DNA of 29,403 nt from Folioceros fuciformis (lineage: Eukaryota > Anthocerotophyta > Anthocerotopsida > Anthocerotales), in NCBI GenBank assembly GCA_049999805.1, contig JBNGIO010006136.1, positions 55,526 to 84,928 on the forward strand, read 5' to 3'. Positions 1 to 14,264 of the stretch are shown one piece after another; the stretch's first letter is position 1; every line of letters starts with the position of its first letter. The notes beneath the pieces are model-generated. The model searched no databases. It was given only the letters and a program-made list of their open reading frames with translations, and was not told where the DNA came from. Made by a program: the position numbers and the translations under genes.

Positions 1-2443
1 CTCTGGAGCTGTGGGGCAATGTCAGAGCTCTAGCCTTGGACCGATTGCCACAAGGGATTGTGGGTGTGCAGTATTTCGACCTGCGCCACGCCAGGGAGGC
101 TCTCCGGGAGATTCAGCACCAGCATCTGCTCCAGCAGCAGCGGATGCATCACAAGCTCCAGGTTATGCATGATTATGGGCCGCACCACCAGCAGGTGTGG
201 TTTGGTGGTGAGGACTTGCCGCCTGTGGGCGATGCATCTTACTCCATGGATCTTCATAATAGAGGCTTGATCTGCGGGAAGGCCGTTTGGGCTCAGTATA
301 CTTCGCCAGCGGAAGTACCTGTGGCGGGGCCAGATAGTATGAATCAAGGTACTCTTGTGGTGTTCAATTTGGATGCTGACACGTCCCTCGAAGATTTGCA
401 GCAAGCGTTTGAACGTCATGGTGAGTTCTGCCCGCCCTTTCTTGAGTACTGCAGTGCACACTTTCTTTTTCTTGTTCTTTCTCAAGCTTTTATCATCATT
501 CAGGCATGGGCGTGGGTGCCCCCCATTCAGAGCACATCTGAGGCTTCCTCCCTCCCTCTGTATTCTGTGCAGGTAACGTGAAGGAAGTTAGAGAGACACC
601 ACTGAAAAGGCAGCATAGGTTTGTTGAATTCTTTGATGTCCGGGATGCAGCCCGGGCATTGACTGCTATGGACGGCCAGGAGATCGCTGGCAAGAGGGTG
701 AAGATAGAGTTCAGCCGGCCAGGAGGGGCAGCTCAAAGACAATTACGGGAGGCTCAGGAAGCGTATGCTCAGGCCCAGGCTCAGGCTCATGCAGATGCCG
801 AGGCTGGCCAAGCTGTATCTTACGTGGATGCGGCGGTGAATGCAAGCTCAGTACCTGGTCCATCTCACAGAGGCGCAGTGTACGTGCCCCGGTGGGGTCC
901 TGGAGGGGGGATTCCTGCTGTTCCCCCCTTATCTTCTGGCCTCCCGAGCAATGTTCCACCCATGTGGTGGGGCAATCACAACGGGGCTTCTGGATCCTCG
1001 GGTGAGAATTTGGGACATGCACGCCACACTCAGACCACCGTGCCTGTGCCTGTGCCTGTTCCTCCGCCTGCAACGGGTCAGGCTGTTCCTCCCGGACCAG
1101 GGATACTCTCACTCACGGAGCAACAGCAGGCTTCAGGTGTTGGGAGAGGGACAGGTGGAAGTAATGTGCAGACTAGGAGCGTCGGAGGTGNNNNNNNNNN
1201 NNNNNNNNNNNNNNNNNNNNNNNNNNNNNNNNNNNNNNNNNNNNNNNNNNNNNNNNNNNNNNNNNNNNNNNNNNNNNNNNNNNNNNNNNNATACAACTTC
1301 GTGGGAAGGAGGCGGGGTGGGGCAGGGGGAAATGGTGGCAGCTTCAGACATCCTAATAACCGTGCCAACAATGGGAGAACATCAGGGGATGGAAGCGTTG
1401 GTTCCAGAGATGGCCGTCGGAGTGGAGTGTCCGGGCCTTCATCCCGCAGTCCTGCACGCGATGTCCAGCAGTCTCAGTACGTGTTTGACGAAAGGGAGGC
1501 GGTGACCAGTGACAACCCTCGCACGACAGTGATGATCAGGAACATCCCAAACAAATACTGGTACTGCCGTCATTTGGTTTTATTTTGCTTTCTTTGGGCT
1601 GTTGTGAAAACTGAAAGCTAGCTAGCTAGCGTGATGTTGATGTGTGTTGTCGTTCTTGTGTTGCGATGACAATACGACAGCCAAGCTATGTTGCTGAACC
1701 TTCTGGACGATCACTGCGCTGCGGAGAACAGACGCATCATAGAAGCCAACGAGCGACTGCAGAGGCTAGAAGTCGACAGCAAACGCAACACAGAGGGCGA
1801 GAGCAGCCGCGCGGCAGAGAATCGACCACGACCGGAACCTGAGTCGGCCTACAACTTCGTATATCTGCCCATTGATTTCAAGTAAGTGCCGTTGGGTGTG
1901 CCGGGTTGGAACGCAGGAAGGAGGTGGGTGAACATGGACTGACTTACTTAACCCATTTGTCCTACTGTTTGTGTACTACGCAGGAACAAGTGCAATCTGG
2001 GGTACGCGTTCGTCAATCTCACCACAGTGCAGGCAGCGGTGAGGTTGTATCGGGCATTCGATTCGCAGGCGTGGCATGCGTTCAATTCTCGCAAAGTGTG
2101 TCAAGTCGCGTATGCTCGTATTCAGGTGCGTCATCTCTCGCTCTGCCTCTCTGTCTTTCTGCCTCTCCCTCTCCCCCTCACCCTCATGAGCCCTGCCCTG
2201 CCCTGCCTGCTGCGTACCGGACTCGTCTCAAACCTTTTGATGATGACAAGTCTGGCAGCTTCCAATTCACATGACCTTGATTGGTGGGTTTTGCAGGGAT
2301 ACACAGCTCTGGTGGAACACTTTCGAAATTCGCGCTTCGCGTGCGACACGCGCGAATATCTGCCGCTGAACTTCCCCACGCCTCGGACTGGACTGGTCCG
2401 CCCCGAACCTGAAACTGCTGCAACTCACCTGGCTCCTCGTTGA
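1..2443 (+). CDS. Mei2-like RNA-binding protein, TERMINAL EAR1-like (TEL) type, 5' partial
   Basis: Five exons are visible: <1-420, 573-1560, 1681-1881, 1984-2125, 2297-2443 (stop TGA). The gene enters from the left edge. The first exon encodes the end of RRM1 (VQYFDLRHAREALREI) and the start of RRM2 (GTLVVFNLDADTSLEDLQQ). RRM2 continues across a phase-1 intron with NVKEVRETPLKRQHRFVEFF and AGKRVKIEFSRPGG. A long Ala/Gln-, Pro- and Gly/Arg-rich linker follows, containing a 100-N gap. The C-terminal Mei2-type RRM3 begins TTVMIRNIPNKY and continues across introns as AMLLNLLDDHC, YNFVYLPIDFK, NKCNLGYAFVNLT and VEHFRNSRFACDTREYLPL. This RRM3 is the family hallmark; its layout with a short tail fits TEL better than the longer AML proteins. 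In plants TEL proteins act in meristem and leaf-initiation control, probably by binding RNA; that role is family knowledge. The donor at 1561 (GTACTG) is weak but is needed to join NKY to CQAMLL. Confidence 0.9.
1191..1290. other. Assembly gap (100 N) inside the TEL-like coding exon
   Basis: Exactly 100 N, so probably a placeholder of unknown true length. It falls in the Gly/Arg-rich linker between RRM2 and RRM3. The reading frame is the same before and after, but because the size is nominal this proves nothing about the missing residues. Confidence 0.99.
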
Positions 2444-2906
2444 GGTTGTCGGCACCGCCATGGCGGCTCTCGCCACACGGACGGCAGCTCAACACATTAC
2501 TGAATAATCATGCTCTTTTCATTTGTAACACAATTACATACTAAATTTAACAGTAGGTACCGAAACTTCTGTCGTGTCCCGTTACAGCAGCCGCCGCCGC
2601 TCCAGCCGCCGCGGCCGCCGCCGCGAGTTGCACTGCATGTACGACGCCCTATGCAATCATTTTCGTGATAACATTGGCTGCTCCCACTCATTATGACACC
2701 CTGCCGGCCCCACCCACATGAATTGCGCTTGCAGATTCCACGATCAGTGTCGGAGCCGATACTCCACAACGTACCGTATCACTGATAACCTATGTCTTAT
2801 GAGCCGTGCGTATGTGTATCCCAAAGTACGAATACGTACAAATTCGAAACTACGCATCTCAATCTCATCGTTACGCCGATGCACACACGTTTCAGTCCCC
2901 ACAAGT
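2444..2906. other. Convergent intergenic region with a CCG-rich tract
   Basis: This stretch separates the stop codons of two convergent genes (TEL-like + and DHFR-TS -), so it must hold both 3' UTRs and polyadenylation regions. The one distinct element is a GC-rich run of CCG/CGG triplets at about 2588-2625. No convincing coding sequence was seen. Confidence 0.6.
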
Positions 2907-5601
<2,695 letters not shown>

Positions 5602-7396
5602 AGCCTGCCGCGAAGGTTGCCAGATTTAATTTCCTTTGGCACCTGCCAGACCACACGGCCTTCATTGCTCCAACACAAAGGCTTCCGAATGTTTCATTAA
5701 ATTTTATAAAGTTTTATAGAAATAAGGTGTTCCCATTCAAGAGATAAAAGGTGAATGTGTACACCCAATGGGAAGAGATAAGGGGATGATAAGACACGAA
5801 GGTGCATTATTGGACATTGCTCAAATAAGTTGCACGCAATGACAATGGCCTTCCTTGAGGGCACTTTGCAAAGGAGTTGATAGATACCCTCAAGAGGGTT
5901 TGTTCTACACTGAAGCTGAGTTTCACGGTAAAAGTCAAGTTCATAGCTGCATAGAAACCAAAAAGCCAAGTTCACTATCGTGTTGAAGCCAAGAAGTTAA
6001 GTTCACCGTTGCACTAAAGCTGAGAAGCAGAGTTGACTACTGCGTTGATGCCGAGAACATGAGTTGTCCCCTTGTAATGTGAGTCATTTAAAGATGAACT
6101 TGTTGGATAATGCAAGTGAGTACATTGTAACCTTAGGCACACTATGATCATGTTTGTATATTCACCCAATTCAATCATGTTATTGATTATTGGTTGTGAA
6201 CGTTCGAAGTGGGTTCACAAGAAGAAGAGGATTTGCATATTGACCCGCTTCAAACATTATGAAATTCTTACTAGGTATGTTATTATAGAAGTTTTTGGGC
6301 GATTGCAAGGTCAAAATTATGTCTAGTAGCTCATGCCCACTACGCCAACACAATTGAAAGATATTGCAAGTTCACATACCCACAATGGGCTAACATGTAG
6401 CACACAAAAAAGGAAACCTTGTTATGGGCTTCCTACCCTTCATGGTTGTTGTGTTTTGAAGAGATCGAAAGGTCTTGCAACATGTCATAAATTATCCAGT
6501 CTTGGTTGCAACAAAGGCAAGCACCATGGTTGCACCTTGCTTTGTTCATTGCTATAACCTTGGCCCTTGAAGTCGTCATTGTGAAGTTCTAGCTAGATTG
6601 AGGATACTCTATATGTGATATGTGAGTTATGCTGAACAAGTGTGTCTTGTAGAAAAATGTGTGAAGCATACAAACCCTAGAAGAAAGTTTTTGTGTGGTA
6701 CCATGAGCGCATGAACAAAAAGGTGTGAAGAGAAAATATTCCTTGCCCAGAATGTACCATGCATTGGCATCTTATGACCATGGAATAAATCGTAAAATAA
6801 AGTATCTAAAAAAAATACTATAATACATTTCCATATGAAATACCTCCAAGAAAAAAAGAAGAGCTGATATGTAATCAGTTTTCCATATACCTCATAATTA
6901 GTTTAATTATCTAATCCTAATATAAAAACATAAGAATAGAAAATATGTCTCCATGTTTGGACCAGGAAGATTAGGTGGTAGGTAAAGTAGATTTAGTGGC
7001 TATGTTTTTCTCACAAAAATATCATTTACTTTAGATGTGTTCTTGGATTCCTCTACACTTGTGTATCCTTATCTAACAGCTAGTTTGTGCCGGTGATAGA
7101 AGATGCTCTCCTTGGCAACGTGAGAAAGGAGACGTCTCCTTTTCCGCATGCCACAATAAGCAGACTAAAACTGGATTCCTTCAATTAGATATCAAGAGAT
7201 GTCACAAAACTGGCCAGGAAACCAAAAAGAACAACTTAATCCTTTAGGGTTAAGTGGCTACGAAACAACAACATTCTTGATGCTACATAATCCAAAAAGG
7301 AAATTTAGGAAGCGAGAGATCCACACAGCCGAAATTCCGGATGAACACAAACGCGTGACCACAGCCATCAACGGGCACAACCCTGCTCTAAGTCTG
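5602..7396. other. AT-rich intergenic region, no gene recognised
   Basis: It lies upstream of DHFR-TS and downstream of PLD alpha, both on the minus strand. A TATA-like stretch on the minus strand near 5700-5715, about 100 bp upstream of the DHFR-TS ATG, could be its core promoter (weak). A degenerate 31-bp tandem repeat lies at 5937-6066. The remainder is AT-rich, with short open frames that resemble no family I know. Confidence 0.5.
5937..6066. repeat. Degenerate tandem repeat, 31-bp period, about four copies
   Basis: The anchor AAGTTC (degenerating to GAGTTG) recurs at 5937, 5968, 5999, 6030 and 6061, exactly 31 bp apart each time. Between anchors the sequence follows a shared pattern with a GAAGCC/AAGCTGAGAAG-like second half. 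The exact spacing despite base divergence shows an old array without indels. Confidence 0.6.
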
Positions 7397-10145
7397 CTAA
7401 GTGGTCAAAATCTCCGGGAGGCTGATTGAACCCTTCGAGCCCTTGACAGCTGCTGAGGTGTCAGGGAAGAACTCCAGGCCATTCGGCAGGTCAGTCACTG
7501 CACCGTCTTTCGTAACTTCGACTGGAAACGATAACAGATGACCAGGCAAGTCAACGATCTCTTCTCCTGCATACAATTCAAGCAAGCGATCCGCCTGCCT
7601 ATTGACTTCCCTGATGCAGTCCAGGCTTGAAGGGTCTGCAAAGACCTCGTCCAACCGCCCCAGATGCTCATACCACAGCGACTGTCTGAAACCATGAACG
7701 GCACCTCGGGGCAGCTGGTCGGTTATCAGATGATGAGGTTGATATGCCCCAATTGCAATCTCAGAATCCCGTGCACCATCCATGGAGCGTTGATTAATAT
7801 TTGCCGATCCTACAATGATATATTCATCATCCACTGCAGAGGAGGTTTCACATCCAAACAAACCATGTATTAGGTGTCACAGCCTACTACTAAAGCTACC
7901 AAAGATTGCAATAGGCATGTCATCAGTGTAATTAAGACATCACAAACTGGAGCTCACCGATCATCATCTTCGAATGAACGTAGATCATAAAACGCCGATT
8001 ATCTTGCGCCTTTTGATAGTCACTTCCAGGCTCAGGGGATTTTGAAGGCAGATACTCCACACCTTCCTTCGTTTCACGGTTGCCAAGGCAGAAAAACGTC
8101 AAGTAGTCACGAGGATTTTCATCCTCGATCTGCTCGGCGCGCAAAGCTTCTGCTATGTACTTGTACATCATCTGCTGCGTTTTCCTCATCCAGTCCAGGA
8201 TAGCTTGCACAGAAGCACTTTCAGGCACACCTTCAGGCCACATGGGAACCACAACATAAACAGCAAAACGTTCTCTTGCTTCAATCTTGCTGACAATCTT
8301 GAGTGCAAGCTCAATTGGAATGAGATGTGAAGCTCCTGCGTGCTGATCCTCAGGCCAGGCAAAGCAGCTCCCCAGAAAGTACTGGTTTTCGATGTAGATG
8401 TAGTTTTTCGCTCGCCGGATGGCATGGACGTAAGCGTCATGAATGCTCTTGTCTATTGTGTTGTTCTTCCCACTCATAAGACCAGCCTTAGCAGCATCAT
8501 GAGGATTCTCAGGAAATCCAGCTGCAGCGCCTGCATCAATCGATCGGAAAAGCTGCACATTCCAGCTCTCCGGGTCGTCACCGCTGGTAACTTCCGTGGG
8601 AGGTCCCATGTTGGGAATAGTTCTGATATCCTTCAGGGTATCATCCCCCTTACCCTGCTTTCTCCAGCGCTGTTCGAAGTTGTACAGAACATCCCACGCC
8701 ACAGGACCCTCCATCCTGGAATGAATATCATGCCAAGGCTCTCTGGGACCACCACACTCAATGGTTGCCCCAACGAAGTTTGGCTGGTGGAAATCCGAAT
8801 GGTTCACAGAGTCTAGCGTCCTGAAGAGGGAATGACGTTGATCGTCATAACGGCCATCACAAAGATCAATTCCGCCAACAAAACTGACGATACGCAAGTC
8901 CTCGGATCCACCAGGCGAAGGAGCGTCAACAATGACGGTCTTCTGGTGATGCGTGAACATGAACTTGATCTCACTGCCCTGGACAAAACTGAGGGAATCA
9001 TCGGGATCCCGCGGACAAAGCACACAATTGACTTGGGTGTCACGGAAATACTCACTCGTATCTTCATCGTGAGTAGCCATGAGCCCATCCTTCTTCAGCG
9101 AACCGACCGAAGTTCTGTCATCCCAGACCAGAAGGTTGACTCTAACCCCTTCGTCGGCCTTCTTCTTCAACAGATCTCCCAAAGTTAACCCTTCGTCTCC
9201 CGGAACAGGCCTCTCCGGGTCCCGGATCAAGGTTATCTTAGTGTAGACAGACCATCCAGTGATGTAAATGATGTTCTTGGCATTGTGGATGGCTTCAAAC
9301 ACATCCTCCCAACACCTGCCAGGCCTGAAGGCCAGGCCACCGTCCAGCTGCACGTCGGGAGAGAAGTCATTGGCGGCATGCGTGTCCTGATAGAGTGTGA
9401 CCCTGCAACCAGTCCTCTGAGGGAAGTACGTGTAGGGAACGCCGGGATAAGTAGGGACCTTAATTCCCGCTCCCCAGTGATCATCGTGTCTGGCCTCAAA
9501 AAACTGCAGTCGAAATCTGAGCTTGGCATCGCCAATCTTGTCACCGTTCCCCTCATCCTTAAACAGATCGTACCACCCCTCCACCACCTCTCCTCCCAGC
9601 AGATCAGAGGCTACCACTCTAGCCGTGCCGAGCACATCCGCCCCGATAGTATTGCTGTCCTTGATGCTCAAACAAACGTAGTCCACGCTGTGAGCACAGT
9701 AAATATGGAAGTCCTCATTCCAGACAGGATTAACAGGCACCTTCTCAATCACACGGGTGCGGCCAACTGTGGCATTCTTCCCCAAGTTGATGGTGCAGTA
9801 CAGCCTGCTCGCTCCCTTTCCAAACCCGACTGCCTCCTCGATGTTCTCTACAAGCTACAATGCAGCAGACAAAAATGTCAGGTACGCAACCGAAAAGCCA
9901 GAAAGCTCTAGTCCATACCGTCTTACACACAGAAACTAGGCGCCCCCGGCGTTTCCGGTAATACAGATCTGCAGCGCCAAGGACTGGATGCATGATAGCA
10001 AGGCAGAGACAGATGAGCTGAGATGCCGAAGACATACCTTTCTGATGAACTTGGGAGCGCCGCCCGTGGTTCGCTCCGGATCGATGAGGTCTTGAGCCTC
10101 GTACACGGAGACGAACAAAGTCCCGTGAAGCAGGTAGAAAGCCAT
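7397..10145 (-). CDS. Phospholipase D alpha (C2-type plant PLD)
   Basis: Three exons: 10145-10038, 9854-7958, 7833-7397. They sum to 2442 nt, or 813 residues, the usual PLD alpha length. Exon 1 begins [20 protein letters not shown], the first strands of the C2 domain, and ends GGAPKFIRK. Exon 2 carries the rest of C2 and most of both catalytic halves. The first HKD motif is HQKTVIVD (His about 339, Lys 341, Asp 346). [12 protein letters not shown] precedes the second motif, HSKMMIVDDEY (His about 663, Lys 665, Asp 670), which is split by the second intron (phase 1). [19 protein letters not shown] follows, and the protein ends with the family-typical PEILTT. The enzyme hydrolyses phosphatidylcholine and related lipids to phosphatidic acid, with calcium-dependent membrane binding through C2, in stress and membrane-remodelling pathways (family knowledge). 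All catalytic residues are present, so it should be active. Confidence 0.96.
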
Positions 10146-11865
10146 GGTCGGAGCGGTCTCGGTCGGCTTCAGCTCGGATGGAGCTCAGCTTCTCCTCCTG
10201 CTCCTACTCGAGTCTGCTCTCACGCTAACCTCAACCTGGCGGAGTACAGTAATAGCGACTCAGCGGCGGAGTCTGGTAGAGAGAAGTCCGCGTGCCGCTT
10301 TTCCAGGAGATACCTACTGTACGCGCCAACTGATCTTGCACAGGGAACTAAAACGAAATGGCTTATAAATGTAAAAGTGTCGAACTCAAATTGCATGGCT
10401 ATGGCGTGACAAAGGGTTGCACACGTAAAATTCTCACACTCAGATTCGATAGCTGTGGAATACGAAAGGGAGAGAGGGGGCTCCTTTTTTCATTATTATC
10501 CTATGGGTATTTTACACACATTTTGTGTTTGGCCAATGTGGTGTATGTCCAATACGGACACCCGAAGCTGCCAATGTGACTAAAACATATGGAGAAATCG
10601 ATCTGCTTGGCCACTTCTAAAAAAAGAACAAAAAGTATGCCCTTTGCCCACATGCCCAACTAATGAATGACCAACCTATGTGGCTATGGTGAAAAGATTT
10701 GACCAAGAAACCAATCAACCTGTGCATTTAGGCTAACTAGCCACTGTTTTCCATCCCTACTTTAAGGATAATGTGCCACCACCTACTAGGCAAGGATGCA
10801 ACCACCAAGGCTCTTATTGTATTTGCCATTCAATGACAAAAGGCATCAAAGCATCATTGCCAGTCTAAAAAAACCATCATAAGGCTACAATAGCATCAGG
10901 CTAAAACAAAATCAGTAACTTCATGTCTGCCATTCCTACACTTGACAACAACATCGATAGTCTGTAGCCAAGTCGAAAATGATTTTGTTGCTTGCTCAAG
11001 CATTTCTTGTTTAGGAGAGAAGAACAAATGTGGAGAGTTGTCAAGGGTTTTAAGGCATAGGCAAAAGGAAGTGAGTCTAGGAGTGATACTAGCAAGCAAT
11101 GAATGTCATTTAGATGTGTTGAAAGTAGGTTGGGTGAGGAAGACACAGTGCGTATAGTTGTATGGTTGCTATGGTATAATGTGGACTCGTTTTTTTGTGA
11201 GCCTTGAACTACGAACTATGTTGTTGTAACTGAACGAATACCTTACTCTATTATTGTATGATGTCTTCGTGTGAGTAGAGGTTCCTCACAAGCCTACATT
11301 ATACCTTTATCTCATTAAAGCTTCATACACATCTAACTTTAACGTCTTTGTCCAATTCTTGCTCGAATCCAACAAACATTCTTAGACTAAGATCTCACAT
11401 ATATAGCAAAACAACAACATATATAATCCCCTTTGGTTAGAAGCTGAGAACCCTTTTCATATCTCTCTCTCTAGTTCATCTTACTAATGACCTTTATCAA
11501 ATGTTTGAATTGTGAACCTCTTTGAATAGCACCTTGGGAGAATGAGGTTTCTCCTAAAAACTCTTTTTTACACTATTCGAACAGTGTAAATGCAACCCAA
11601 AAGTTACAATTCCACCTATTAAATGATTTCAAAAGACTTTTCAATTGTAAGCCATTCTAAAGAAATAAGCAAATCGGGGATACCCATTTAAAGGAAGATA
11701 GAATCCACGGCATAATAATCACAAAAAAATTATTATTTACAAGTTGGTACTTTTAAGTCTGAAACCTAATATAAAAAAAGAAAAAAAAGAAAACAGTGGT
11801 CGATGGATGCAAACTAATGCACGCCACCACTACATTTCTCACTCAAACTATCTCTGTAAAACCTC
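10146..11865. other. Intergenic region upstream of PLD alpha, no gene recognised
   Basis: The part next to PLD (about 10146-10330) is CT/GC-richer and probably holds its 5' UTR and promoter. A TTTATAAG-like TATA candidate is readable on the minus strand near 10364-10371. From about 10500 on, the sequence is AT-rich and non-coding as far as I can tell. Open frames around 10896-11157 match no family I recognise. Confidence 0.4.
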
Positions 11866-11965
11866 NNNNNNNNNNNNNNNNNNNNNNNNNNNNNNNNNNN
11901 NNNNNNNNNNNNNNNNNNNNNNNNNNNNNNNNNNNNNNNNNNNNNNNNNNNNNNNNNNNNNNNNN
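11866..11965. other. Assembly gap (100 N) flanked by identical 47-bp sequence
   Basis: A gap of 100 N. The 47 bases ending at 11865 (from 11819, starting GCACGCCACCACTAC) are identical to the 47 bases starting at 11966. The two contig ends therefore overlap and could be merged, or they are two copies of one repeat. Confidence 0.99.
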
Positions 11966-12432
11966 GCACGCCACCACTACATTTCTCACTCAAACTATCT
12001 CTGTAAAACCTCTTGGTCCTCTATGGCTTGACAATTTTGATGTTCGGTCATAGGAACTATTATATCGTTATTCATAGCCTACAACTCCATATCATTTCCT
12101 CTTTAGGGTTCTCACTGTTGTTAACTTGATAAAAGTTACCAAAAAAAGTCTACAAATCATTTGAGTCGACACTTCACCTTTTTGTCTTTCCTTTCCTTTT
12201 CCCTTCTCTTTTGTTTTGTTATGTTCCTTAACTCTGGTTGAGCTCAAACGAATCAACTTTCCTTGGATCATATGAAGAGTAGGGGTCTTTAACTTTATTG
12301 CCCTCCCCTAGCAATCTTTATTGCAAAAATTACATGATGTCCTCTCAAATGTGGTTTTGTTATCAACTCTTCATCGTCAAATGACAAGTACTCATGCCTC
12401 TTAATTCATTGCTTAATGAACATTGTATGCCT

Positions 12433-13378
12433 CTAGTCTTGGTTAATAGCAAAGCAAGTACACCCCTCCAATAAAGTTGCTAAAACACCATTGCTACTCC
12501 TAGAAAAATTGTCGATAGCCCACTTTCCATAATCATTCAATAGTATACACAAAAGGACCATAAGATCAATTGGCTTTTGATACGAATTAACCACATTACC
12601 ATCATTAGACACATTCAATAGCTTCATGATAACTACACTATACTTGATGAAGGGAGGAATAGCTCTGATTTCTTTTTCAACTATGTTGCTTAAGGCTTTG
12701 CTTCTCTTTATATCTTCTTCTAACAAATGCACTCCATATCCCACTGTTATATACTCACAATTCTTGTAGGGGCCTTCATCCACAAATCCATTATTTTTTT
12801 CCTACACCATTGTATAAACTCCTTCTTACATGCAATATTTCCATACACTCCAACGCACATCTTGCATTTGATTTGGCCCATGCATAAAGACTACACCAAA
12901 GTTCAATTCTATAGGGAATTCATTCAAATTAATCATGCAGAGCAGTGGTAAAACTCTTTCTTGAATATGTCCCTTCTTAATCTCCTTGAGCTAGTGTTTT
13001 CCCCAAGATTCATCAATGCGTCTTATCTGTGCATTAGGTGTCATATAACCTGTAGAGCATAGCTTCATAATCACAACCATGTTAGTACATGGCAAGTATC
13101 TTTTCTTGTGAGCTACTTCTCTAACTTGAACCAAAGAATCACTATTCCACAAAGCTCATCCAACTCTATTGCTATCCATCAAAATTGCTTTTGTAATAAC
13201 GTGCCTTATTGTGGGTTCGATGTCCTCGATATCTGACTTTGTATTTTTCTTATCCCTTTCTTTTTCTTTTCTTGGAACTCGAATTGACGAGTCTGTAACT
13301 ATTAGCTCAAGCTCTTCCTCTTCTTCCAAATCTGAAACATCATCCCTATCTTCCTCTACATCTTGTTGTGTTGGCTGA
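12433..13378 (-). pseudogene. Decayed coding sequence with in-frame stops, unidentified
   Basis: Read on the minus strand in a single frame, this stretch gives protein-like sequence for about 315 codons. It has an acidic segment (DVSDLEEEEELELIV), a basic one (VPRKEKERDKK), then ITKAILMDSNRVG, VREVAHKKRYLPCTNMVVIM and YGVHLLEEDIKRSKALSNI. It is broken by four stops (one at 13156-13158, the others between about 13000 and 12790), with no frameshift needed inside the interval. Just upstream, another frame continues with RPMSRNNKLYSRNMRWANEG, so one frameshift or a lost intron lies near 13385. I do not recognise the family. Being alone in a repeat-rich stretch, a mobile-element-encoded protein is my best guess. 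Confidence 0.5.
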
Positions 13379-13384
13379 ACCTTG

Positions 13385-14024
13385 TTCCTTCATTAGCCCA
13401 TCTCATATTCCTTGAGTATAGCTTATTATTTCTGGACATAGGTCGACCTTTAAGATCCTCCTTCACTGATGCATTTCCCTATATTAGAATGCAGGTCAAC
13501 TTATGTCAAGGTTTATATGATTCCCAATTCTGCTCGTCATTCGGTCACACAACGTCGTTTTAGAGCACATCATTCTACATCTATGGCGTAATGCGTCATT
13601 CAGGTCCGGCTCACGAGTACTGGTCATCAACCGATGCTGGCACTCTTACTAGTGTACACCGAAAGCTACCAGGAACCCTTTGCATTTGGAACCATCGATG
13701 TTGTTGATCCAATCAGTCCAACCCTATGTGTAAAAAAAGAAACTCGGGATGTCACTACACGATCTCAAAGTCATGAAGGTAGTCATTTTCTGGTGCCTTG
13801 CCCAATCGTCCACACCTCATCTTACAACCCCTGGCCCCTGTACTATTCCGAAGAGTGCAAGGAGTTCTCGGCAAGGGTCTCCACTTTGTCTGCAATGAAC
13901 ATGCACTCACCCTTCACCACAAAGGTTACGTAACATTGTGCATACCGCCCCGCTGCCAACTACTGAGACAGGGCGTAGGGAGGAGTCAGCATTGTAACCC
14001 CAATGCCTCTGTTGGTCAAGTAAG
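13385..14024. other. Repeat-like DNA, no intact gene recognised
   Basis: Contains the probable 5' part of the decayed minus-strand coding remnant (to about 13460). Beyond it lies sequence whose open frames on either strand show no motif I know. The base composition rises toward 13600-13990, suggesting a different insertion or an old coding fragment. Confidence 0.3.
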
Positions 14025-14264
14025 CTACCTGTTAGAAACGAGTGAAGACAACTTTCGGATTTGAAAGTTGTTTTCACTTGATTCTAATGGGTCAACTTCT
14101 AAATCCACATCAATCCTATCCTTAGACTGGCGTTCACTACTATCTCCATCATCATCTGCTTCTTCATGCACATCCGGCGGAATATACTTCTCGTTCTCTT
14201 CTTGCAATTCTTTGAAAATCCTTAAGGCTATCATAGAACTCAAAATTTCGTTTCTCTCACTCAT
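14025..14264 (-). pseudogene. Short acidic open frame, possible coding remnant
   Basis: A 79-codon minus-strand frame from ATG at 14264. It begins MSERNEILSSMIALRIFKEL and is followed by a strongly acidic stretch (HEEADDDGDSSERQSKDRID). It could be a surviving exon of the same element as the neighbouring minus-strand pseudogene, but nothing proves a link. Its 3' end runs into a foldback sequence at 14041-14078. No family recognised. Confidence 0.25.
14041..14078. repeat. Near-perfect inverted repeat (16-nt arms, 6-nt loop)
   Basis: The left arm 14041-14056 (AGTGAAGACAACTTTC) and right arm 14063-14078 (GAAAGTTGTTTTCACT) are complementary at 15 of 16 positions around the loop GGATTT. Confidence 0.7.

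Noticed and set aside
1133-1371. Minus-strand and second plus-strand frames crossing the first gap
   Set aside because: They are open only because N runs translate without stops. The real frame is the RRM-bearing plus-strand one.
1618-1630. CTAGCTAGCTAGC repeat as a regulatory site
   Set aside because: A short self-complementary microsatellite inside an intron of the TEL-like gene. Nothing else supports a function.
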